DNA from: Candidatus Poribacteria bacterium
Lineage (GTDB): Bacteria > Poribacteria > WGA-4E > WGA-3G
Direction: 5' to 3'
DNA: 32,308 nt
Assembly: GCA_022821065.1 (NCBI GenBank)
Contig: JAJEEK010000064.1
Location: 1 to 32,308 of the forward strand
Shown: one piece after another, positions 6,886 to 12,470 of the stretch
Layout: each line of letters opens with the position of its first letter
How positions within the stretch are numbered: position 1 is the first letter of the stretch
Notes under the pieces: model-generated
Seen by the model: the letters and a program-made list of their open reading frames with translations, nothing else
Database searches by the model: none
Told to the model about the DNA's origin: nothing
Translations under genes and position numbers: made by a program

Positions 6886-7722
6886 ATGGAAGCCTATAAA
6901 GGCTATGACAATCCGCAACTGGTTATCTCCGCTGCCGAATTGAAAGGCACGCTCAACAAATTTTGTATTGTCGATACGCGACCGGCTTATGAATATATTC
7001 GGGGACATATTCCTGGGGCGTTGCATTTAGACCTGTTCGGGCTGAGCCTCATTGATACCCGCAAAGAGACTTATGATGCCTTTATGTGGATGATCGCGTA
7101 CCTGTTTCAGCAACGCGGGCTTGACCCAGCGAAACCGATTATATGGTATGAAGATATATCAGGGACTAGGGCATCGCGCGGATTTTGGTTCTGTGAGTAC
7201 TTAGGGCACCCCGAAACCCGTCTGTTGGATGGCGGTTTCAAGGCGTGGTTAGCGGTTGAAGGTCCAGTCAGCACCGCGGGGGCAGAACCGCCAGAGGTAC
7301 CACCGTTTCCGATAAATGCACAGCACAACACACACATGGATGCAGATGTCATCCGTGTCCTCTTAAACCGAGACGATTTTGTGCCTCTCGATACACGGAC
7401 GGACGATGAACATTATGGCCGGGTGGCGCGGGCAGAACGCGCCGGTGCTATTCCGGGTTCTGTCCATATTGAATGGCTCAATAACCTCGACGAAACGGGT
7501 GCTTTTAAACCCGCCGATGAACTCCGCGAGATGTACGAAGCCGTCGGTATTACACCCGAAAAGCAGATCATGTGCTACTGACAGGGCGGATACCGCTCTT
7601 CGCAAACCTATTTGGCGTTGCGGCTGTTGGGATACCCCAAAATCAGCAACTACATAGGTTCGTGGAAAGAGTGGGGTGACCGGCTGGATCTGCCGGTCGA
7701 AATTCCTGAAACGCAGGCTTAA
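6886..7722 (+). CDS. Tandem-domain rhodanese sulfurtransferase with in-frame TGA at the catalytic cysteine (putative selenoprotein)
   Basis: A thiosulfate/3-mercaptopyruvate sulfurtransferase family protein with two rhodanese domains. The N-terminal inactive-type domain (about 12-125) has [17 protein letters not shown] and [10 protein letters not shown]. The C-terminal catalytic domain (about 150-278) has [12 protein letters not shown] and [12 protein letters not shown], then KQIMCY, a TGA at 7579-7581 (codon 232), [10 protein letters not shown] and finally [18 protein letters not shown]. In this family the residue between Y and QGG is the persulfide-forming cysteine, so the TGA replaces exactly that residue. 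After the TGA the frame stays open for 46 codons, all with family signature, to a TAA at 7720-7722, 3 nt before the convergent hydrolase. Total length 278 residues fits the family (about 280). AGGAG lies 10 nt before the ATG. The alternative is a Cys-to-stop mutation giving a pseudogene. Confidence 0.8.
7583..7622 (+). promoter_or_regulatory. Candidate bacterial SECIS stem-loops after the rhodanese TGA
   Basis: Two stems can form just after the TGA. One is AGGGCGG/CCGCTCT with an ATA loop (7583-7599, one G-U pair). The other is CGCAA/TTGCG (7601-7605 with 7618-7622), with an inner CC/GG pair and a TATTT apex. The second starts 19 nt after the TGA, a distance compatible with known bacterial SECIS elements, but no guanine sits at the start of its apical loop. 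Its assignment is therefore tentative. Confidence 0.35.
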
Positions 7723-7725
7723 AAA

Positions 7726-8481
7726 CTATGGTATACCGAGTGTGTCTATAACTTCGGCGACCTCATCTGGACATTCGTGTGGTAGGTAATGTCCAGCATG
7801 AGGGATCCACACCCACCGGATATTCGGATTCGGCGGAATGCGCAACTTCTTTTTTGTTAGTGCATTCCGCCCCATACCGCCAAAGACTTCCCAAATCGGG
7901 ATGCCTGCATGGTGTAAATAAGTATAGGCATCGAACGCCGTAACAGACTCCCAAAAATGGTTCCAGATTTCAGATTGAAAACGACTGCGTGTCGCCTTAG
8001 ATTTCTGCTGAATCTCCGCAATCCCTGTCTCAGACAATGCGCCGTAAAACCGTCCAGCATCGAAAGAACTTCCGGCGGACGAAAGGCTCGTCCACCCCTC
8101 CAATAGCACAAGTCCGACAACACGGGGTGAACGCCGAGCGATCTCCATCGCCACCATACCGCCAAGGCTGTGTCCGACGATTACTAACGCTTGAAGGTTC
8201 AAATGGTCTGCAAGGTGCAAGACATCTTCAGCAAGGTCTGTTAGCGTGAACGGTTGCGTCGGGACTGTACTCTGTCCGTGTCCCCGAAAATCGAGTGCGA
8301 TGAAACGTTGGTTGTGCGGTAATCCGTCGGTCACCGGCATCCAGTCTAAAGCATCACAGCCAGTGCCGTGTAAGAAAATTAGAGGCGGTGGCAGATTCCC
8401 CGAATCGCCATAAGCCATTTCTCCCCAAGACATTTCGATTGTTCTCATGGCTAAAGACGACTTTAGGACGGTAAATTCCAT
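7726..8481 (-). CDS. Alpha/beta hydrolase fold protein
   Basis: A 251-residue soluble hydrolase. It has the oxyanion HGTG (38-41), DFRGHGQS (64-71), nucleophile elbow GHSLGG with Ser105, and a late His231 in PHAGHYLPHE. The usual Asp after strand 7 (in a GDxD-type loop) is not obvious: the matching stretch reads PIWEVFGGMGRN. The acid may come from another position such as Glu128. Substrate unknown. Its start overlaps the end of the amidohydrolase gene by 19 nt. GGAGG lies about 15 nt before the ATG at 8481, and an ATG at 8448 would avoid the overlap but has no visible ribosome site. Co-transcription with the amidohydrolase is likely, and together they could act on one ester or lactone substrate (inference). 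Confidence 0.85.
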   Translation of the reverse strand: MEFTVLKSSLAMRTIEMSWGEMAYGDSGNLPPPLIFLHGTGCDALDWMPVTDGLPHNQRFIALDFRGHGQSTVPTQPFTLTDLAEDVLHLADHLNLQALVIVGHSLGGMVAMEIARRSPRVVGLVLLEGWTSLSSAGSSFDAGRFYGALSETGIAEIQQKSKATRSRFQSEIWNHFWESVTAFDAYTYLHHAGIPIWEVFGGMGRNALTKKKLRIPPNPNIRWVWIPHAGHYLPHECPDEVAEVIDTLGIP

Positions 8482-9308
8482 ATTCTTGCAGCGGTGCCTC
8501 CGAGAATCTGTTCCTTGTCGTCGTCTGTCAGGAATGGAAGTCCCTCCCGAATCAGACGGAGTTCCTGTTTCAGCGTGGGCCAGTTGTGCTTCTGTCTGTG
8601 ATGCCCTGGGTATCCTGTTCCCCAGACTGTCCGTTCCGCGCCGAACACTGCAAGCAATTTTTCAATGAAAGGGTGGACATCTGTGTATGGAAAATCTTGA
8701 TCTGAACGTCCGGCGACATCCGATAATTTGAGATGTACATTGTCGTATTGCGCGAGGTCCACGATCGGTTGAAACGCTGCCGCGTCGGCATCTACCTGCG
8801 GATACCCCATGTGGTCAAGGATAAGCGTCAAGTGTGGATACTGTTGCGCGATGCCGGCGACCTGATCCGCGAACTCGGCGCGAAGATGAAATTGGATGAT
8901 TGCATCGAGTGCGGCGATCTCCTCCCACATCGGTCTGTTTTGTTCGGTTAGCAATATCTTTTCATCGGGATAGTACATCGGATGGAAGCGGAAACCGACC
9001 AGACCGCGCGCTTTCATCCAATAGCGGACTCGGGCTGCATTGTCCGGGTCTTGTGGATCAATCAATCCATGTCCGATGAACCGGTTCGGAAAACGCGCCA
9101 CAGAATCCGCGATGTATCCATTATCCCAAGTGGACCAACTCGTTTGCACCAATACCGTCCAGTCTACACCGTGCGCGTCCATCTCTGCTAAGAGTTCATC
9201 AGCCGTGCCGGGTTCATCTGGATAGGCGTTCCAAGTCGGTGCCGTCGGACCGACAGGATATTTCGGTGGGTCTATTTCCCAGACATGAACGTGGGTATCT
9301 ACAATCAT
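8463..9308 (-). CDS. Amidohydrolase-2 family TIM-barrel protein
   Basis: A 281-residue predicted metal-dependent hydrolase or decarboxylase of the Amidohydro_2 type (PF04909-like). It opens with DTHVHVW (H6, H8), then VGFRFHP (H109), IIQFHLR (H141) and LDHMGYP (H166), and ends the barrel with TVWGTGYPGH (227-236). In most relatives the last motif is GSDWP or GTDYP with a metal-binding Asp; here that residue is Gly232. It may use one metal or none, or act on lactones as some family members do. GAGGAG lies about 5 nt before the ATG. The gene is followed with overlap by an alpha/beta hydrolase. Substrate unknown. Confidence 0.85.
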   Translation of the reverse strand: MIVDTHVHVWEIDPPKYPVGPTAPTWNAYPDEPGTADELLAEMDAHGVDWTVLVQTSWSTWDNGYIADSVARFPNRFIGHGLIDPQDPDNAARVRYWMKARGLVGFRFHPMYYPDEKILLTEQNRPMWEEIAALDAIIQFHLRAEFADQVAGIAQQYPHLTLILDHMGYPQVDADAAAFQPIVDLAQYDNVHLKLSDVAGRSDQDFPYTDVHPFIEKLLAVFGAERTVWGTGYPGHHRQKHNWPTLKQELRLIREGLPFLTDDDKEQILGGTAARIWNLPS

Positions 9309-9336
9309 GAGAACTCCTCAATACGCCCCACCGCAG

Positions 9337-9355
9337 GCGAGGTTTTAAACCTCGC
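9337..9355. repeat. Small palindrome, GCGAGGTT family
   Basis: GCGAGGTTT and AAACCTCGC flank a single T, and GCA/TGC pieces lie further out. It fills the gap between moeA and the amidohydrolase gene. Confidence 0.7.
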
Positions 9356-9382
9356 TTGCAAAGTGATTTGCGTAAACCCTAT

Positions 9383-10585
9383 TTAGAACAGAAATTGGGC
9401 ATCCACTTTTTCGCCAGCTTGTAGCGTTATCGCGGTTGGAATTGTGATTAGACCGTTCGCCAATACAAGGGAATGCAGGATACCTGACCCCTGGGGTCCG
9501 GTTGTTTGTGCGGCGATTTCTCCATCAGACACTTTGAGGATTGCGCGCATATAATTAACGCGTCCATCTCTATTCGTGATGGTTTCAGTTAAGGTCGCTT
9601 TGAAAGTCGGACGTAAGAGTTCGGTATGTCCCGCCATTTTGAGTAGTGCAGGTCGGACAAAGAGTTCAAACACGACGAGTGAAGAGACGGGGTTCCCGGG
9701 CAGTCCGAAAATCGGTTTCCCGTCAGCGATCCCGTAAGCCTGCGGTTTTCCGGGTTTCATAGCGACGCGCCAGAAGTTAATCTCACCCAATTTCGCCAAG
9801 ACGGTCTTTACGACATCATGTTCACCGACAGAAACGCCGCCGCTTGTGATGAGTGCGTCTGCTTTCGCGAGAGCGGCACGGAAGATTCGCTCCGTTTCTG
9901 CTTCGTCATCCGGTGCGATCCCCATATCAATGGGTATACCACCGGCTTCTTCGACCTGTGCATAGAGTCCGTACCGGTTGCTATCCCGAATTTTTCCAGG
10001 AGTGAGCGGTTCACCGAGTGGCGTGAGTTCGTCGCCTGTCGAAACAATCGCAACAGTCGGTGGTCGGTGCACCGAGACCTCTGCGCAATTGAGAGAGGCA
10101 AGCATCGAGATTTCGGGTGGACGCAGATGCTTCCCCTTTCCCATCACCTGCTGACCTTCTGCAACACTCTCGCCGGTGAAGCGGACATTTCCAGCTGTGT
10201 CAATACTTTCAAATATCTTGACTTCATCACCTTCTTGCTGCGTCACCTCTTGCATAATGACAGCGTTAGCCCCCTGAGGCATCATCGCCCCAGTCATAAT
10301 TCGCGCCGCTTGCCCTTCTGCGACCTGTTTTGTTGGGGCATATCCGGCTGCGATCGTCTCTACAACTGAAAGCACGGCGGGATTCTGCTCGGAAGCATCT
10401 TTTACGTCGGCTGCGCGAACGGCAAATCCGTCCATCGCCGAATTGTCAAATGGTGGGATATTTTCTGTCGCATGCAACGCCTCTGCAAGCACGTAACCGG
10501 TACACTCAAGAATGTCCCGCTTTTCTGAGGGTAAGATTGGAATGGTATCCAACATCCGTTGGCGGGCTTCATCAACACTTAGCAT
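9383..10585 (-). CDS. moeA: Molybdopterin molybdenumtransferase
   Basis: MoeA inserts molybdate into adenylylated molybdopterin, the last step of molybdenum cofactor assembly. The 400-residue protein has the whole family pattern: PPFDNSAMDGFA (44-55), RIMTGAMMP (95-103), a VSTGDEL start of the MogA-like domain (181-187), DSNRYGL (201-207), TSGGVSVGEHD (247-257), MKPGKP (276-281) and GLPGNPVSS (294-302), followed by the C-terminal beta domain. Length is normal. AGGAG sits 10 nt before the ATG, and a promoter lies just upstream at 10621-10649. No other moa/moe gene is nearby, so the remaining pathway must lie elsewhere. Confidence 0.96.
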   Translation of the reverse strand: MLSVDEARQRMLDTIPILPSEKRDILECTGYVLAEALHATENIPPFDNSAMDGFAVRAADVKDASEQNPAVLSVVETIAAGYAPTKQVAEGQAARIMTGAMMPQGANAVIMQEVTQQEGDEVKIFESIDTAGNVRFTGESVAEGQQVMGKGKHLRPPEISMLASLNCAEVSVHRPPTVAIVSTGDELTPLGEPLTPGKIRDSNRYGLYAQVEEAGGIPIDMGIAPDDEAETERIFRAALAKADALITSGGVSVGEHDVVKTVLAKLGEINFWRVAMKPGKPQAYGIADGKPIFGLPGNPVSSLVVFELFVRPALLKMAGHTELLRPTFKATLTETITNRDGRVNYMRAILKVSDGEIAAQTTGPQGSGILHSLVLANGLITIPTAITLQAGEKVDAQFLF

Positions 10586-10620
10586 CTAATTTTTTCTCCT
10601 TTGTGTATTTTATACTAAAT

Positions 10621-10649
10621 ATGATAAAGCATCACGGTGATAAGTGCAA
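10621..10649 (-). promoter_or_regulatory. Sigma-70-type promoter of moeA
   Basis: On the minus strand TTGCAC (10649-10644), 17 bp, then TATCAT (10626-10621). The spacer contains a small palindrome ATCAC-G-GTGAT (10631-10641), which may be chance or an operator half-site. Confidence 0.5.
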
Positions 10650-10680
10650 GTCCATTAATGCAGGACGATTTAGTTTTCTC

Positions 10681-10714
10681 TTTTGTAGCGTATCCTGTTA
10701 GGTTGCGCTTCAGA
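10681..10714 (+). repeat. 34-bp direct repeat, copy 1
   Basis: An exact 34-bp match to 11606-11639, beginning TTTTGTAGCGTATCC and ending GCGCTTCAGA. The copies lie on either side of the small-protein gene at 11107-11427, 925 bp apart. Confidence 0.75.
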
Positions 10715-10739
10715 TTTAGAAAAAACGCATCACGACATC

Positions 10740-10979
10740 GTAGGTTGGGTTGAACGGAAATTCAAAAAGCAGGCTTATTCGACAGAGAACATTCAAACTT
10801 TCAGAACACTTCAAGACACTGAGAACACAGTGAAACCCAACGATTTTCTAAACGGATCCGGGATGGAGCGTTATGACGCTGGGTTTCACTATGTTTCTCG
10901 ATGTATAAGCGGATGTATGAGATTTGCTGTCCCTTCGGATACCAACATCTAATGTTCAACACCGTTCAACCCAACCTAC
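10740..10979. mobile_element. MITE-like element with 18-bp inverted ends
   Basis: GTAGGTTGGGTTGAACGG (10740-10757) and its exact reverse complement (10962-10979) bound a 240-bp non-coding segment. A second inverted pair lies inside, AGTGAAACCCA (10829-10839) and TGGGTTTCACT (10880-10890). No target duplication is clear. The rest of the gap from moeA to 11022 holds no supported gene. Confidence 0.6.
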
Positions 10980-11022
10980 AGGCTGCTGACTGCTAATGGC
11001 TGACTGCTTTTTTAACTTCTAT

Positions 11023-11051
11023 TTGACATTGACACAATCGCGTGCTATAAT
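11023..11051 (+). promoter_or_regulatory. Consensus sigma-70 promoter of the metal-uptake-type cluster
   Basis: TTGACA (11023-11028), 17 bp, TATAAT (11046-11051), both perfect. It lies about 55 bp before the ATG of the first gene. The -10 box is inside an inverted repeat described separately. Confidence 0.85.
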
Positions 11052-11059
11052 TTATCGCA
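11043..11059. promoter_or_regulatory. Inverted repeat over the -10 box, Fur/Zur-type operator candidate
   Basis: TGCTATAATTTATCGCA is symmetrical around T11051: seven of eight pairs match (TGC-ATAA and TTAT-GCA). An 8-1-8 AT-rich dyad placed on the -10 box fits repression by a Fur-family metal sensor such as Zur. The assignment follows from position and the metal-uptake look of the downstream genes. No second site with the same sequence was found in the window. Confidence 0.4.
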
Positions 11060-11106
11060 AGTTTATTTGCAGTCATTCTTCTGATCATAACCATAGGATC
11101 TGGTTT

Positions 11107-11427
11107 ATGAGAAACGGCACGACTTCTCCCCACATATTCACATTTGGACGTAGTTTGCAAATCTGCGTTATAGCAGGTCTATGTTTCTGCGTTGCGCTGC
11201 TGGGTATCATGGGATTGGCACACGAGCATACCGAACATTCCCATTCCGAAGATACCTGTACAGCCTGTTTTTTTCACAGCCAGCACGTCAGTATCGAAAT
11301 TGAATCCTCTGCACTTATATCGCCTCTCCTTTTCAGTACGACACTCCCATTTTATGAAGCCGTTTTTCTTCCTTTAAGACTTACCACGAACACGCGAAGT
11401 CGTGCCCCACCTGTATTCTTCAATTAA
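11107..11427 (+). CDS. Small membrane protein with His-rich/CxxC segment, DUF2946-like layout
   Basis: A 106-residue protein starting at the ATG at 11107 (AGGA about 8 nt upstream). The frame is open further upstream, but those codons overlap the promoter. One hydrophobic segment (about 18-36, ICVIAGLCFCVALLGIMG) is followed by HEHTEHSHSEDTCTACFFHSQH, a mix of histidines and CTAC that could hold metal in the periplasm. A second hydrophobic part and a TRSRAPPVFF ending follow. The order of His segment, CxxC and R-x-R-A-P-P end resembles DUF2946 proteins found next to metal-related TonB receptors. This is recalled, not searched. It is first in a cluster with a His-rich lipoprotein, TonB receptor and MerC protein. 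Confidence 0.65.
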   Translation: MRNGTTSPHIFTFGRSLQICVIAGLCFCVALLGIMGLAHEHTEHSHSEDTCTACFFHSQHVSIEIESSALISPLLFSTTLPFYEAVFLPLRLTTNTRSRAPPVFFN

Positions 11428-11480
11428 CCAGCAAATTTTGCCATTTACAGGCGGATTTTGTTTTTCCTTTATACTCCTAT

Positions 11481-11527
11481 TGTACAAAGACCGCGGGGTA
11501 CGCTATACGCGCCCCGTGCTTTGTACA
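11481..11527. terminator. Long hairpin after the small-protein gene
   Basis: TGTACAAAG (11481-11489) pairs with CTTTGTACA (11519-11527), and inside these CGCGGGG pairs with CCCCGTG (one G-U). It has no T-tract, so it would act as an attenuator, RNA stabiliser or Rho-linked stop, not a classical intrinsic terminator. It separates the first gene of the cluster from the lipoprotein gene. Confidence 0.45.
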
Positions 11528-11605
11528 TCTGTACTTTACAACATACTATAGTGCTTCTGTAGTAGACGCTGCCTGATTGTGTGTATTCAATGGTTCTCGT
11601 TAGGA

Positions 11606-11639
11606 TTTTGTAGCGTATCCTGTTAGGTTGCGCTTCAGA
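11606..11639 (+). repeat. 34-bp direct repeat, copy 2
   Basis: Exact match to 10681-10714. It opens a repeat-packed stretch reaching to about 11815. Confidence 0.75.
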
Positions 11640-11666
11640 GATACCATCTCATACCCGGGGCCGGTA

Positions 11667-11720
11667 GGTTCGGTTTGCAACCGAACCCCAGTCCCGGTAG
11701 GTTCGGTTTGCAACCGAACT
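11667..11720. repeat. Tandem pair of GGTTCGGTT palindromes
   Basis: Two copies, at 11667-11687 and 11700-11720, each with arms GGTTCGGTT and AACCGAAC(C/T) around TGC and each preceded by CCGGTA. The sequence after them (11767-11815) carries an AGAAACGCCCCAGCAAAAAC piece related to 16337-16361. The 11428-11908 gap has no supported gene. Confidence 0.7.
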
Positions 11721-11854
11721 GGATTTTACGGAGAGACCTTGAAGACTTCAAAACCTCTTCAGTCGCGTAGCGTTTATTTGCTTAAGAAACGCCCCAGCAA
11801 AAACGGTGTTTCTGCAGAATGTTTATAGCAGCTTGGATTATTTTACAAGCGATA

Positions 11855-11869
11855 GACACACTATGTGTC
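11855..11869. promoter_or_regulatory. Small palindrome upstream of the lipoprotein gene
   Basis: GACACA-CTA-TGTGTC lies 40 nt before the lipoprotein ATG. It could be an operator or a short hairpin, and no promoter boxes are convincing next to it. Confidence 0.25.
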
Positions 11870-11908
11870 ATCAGATTAAAAAATTATTTTTAAAATTGGA
11901 GAATACGA

Positions 11909-12460
11909 ATGTTTACTTATCTTTTTGGACGCGACTTTTCTGTCGCTATTTCTCGATTAATGTTATTAGCCTTTGTCGCTGTACTTCCCCTCATGGGCGG
12001 TTGCGGTGAAGATGACAACCCTATTGTTGATGATGAGAATGACCACGAAGTGGATGCCCCCATTCACGCCGATGTCGACGGCTTTGTTTTAGAAGTCGGG
12101 GACAAAGAGGTCTATCGTCAGCTTCAAGGTGAACATAACGGCGGTCTCACCGTCACCGTTGGTGAAGAAATTGAGGTCCATGCCGTCTTTCTTGATGCAA
12201 ACGGTGCCGAAGCACACCTCGATGAAGTAGAGGCAGTGGATGAACATGGACATGAGGAAGTCTTCGGCTTGGGCTTGTCGGACTACGATTCCGCTATTAT
12301 TGAGATTCATCTGGAACCCGGTGAAGAGGAACACGGTGAAGAATTAGGGTTTGGACTCGAGGGATTGAAGGCAGGCACAACGGAAATCAAACTCCAACTC
12401 CTTCATGGGGACCATCCAGATTTCACGGGAGCACTTCTGATACCGGTAACCGTTCAATAA
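11909..12460 (+). CDS. His/Asp/Glu-rich lipoprotein, probable metal binder
   Basis: A 183-residue lipoprotein with hydrophobic signal SRLMLLAFVAVLPLMGGC, so Cys32 would be lipidated. The mature part is very acidic and histidine-rich (for example DDENDHEVDAPIHADVD, VDEHGHEEV, EEEHGEELG, LLHGDHPDF), as in periplasmic or surface zinc- or nickel-binding proteins. It probably has an Ig-like beta fold (alternating strands, closing ALLIPVTVQ). GGAG sits about 8 nt before the ATG, and the stop lies 10 nt before the TonB receptor start, so the two genes are co-translated. A likely job is collecting metal for the receptor (inference). The exact metal cannot be read from sequence. Confidence 0.75.
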   Translation: MFTYLFGRDFSVAISRLMLLAFVAVLPLMGGCGEDDNPIVDDENDHEVDAPIHADVDGFVLEVGDKEVYRQLQGEHNGGLTVTVGEEIEVHAVFLDANGAEAHLDEVEAVDEHGHEEVFGLGLSDYDSAIIEIHLEPGEEEHGEELGFGLEGLKAGTTEIKLQLLHGDHPDFTGALLIPVTVQ

Positions 12461-12470
12461 GGGGAACGCC

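Noticed and set aside
6886..7581. Rhodanese ending at the TGA at 7579 as a complete gene
   Set aside because: It would lack the catalytic residue and the last 46 conserved codons, which are in frame directly after the TGA.
9818..10369. 183-codon plus-strand frame opposite moeA
   Set aside because: It is a shadow of moeA; the opposite strand has the full MoeA motif set.
11655..11720. CRISPR-like repeat pair
   Set aside because: Only two units, each a perfect palindrome found singly elsewhere, with a 12-bp gap too short for a spacer and no cas genes.
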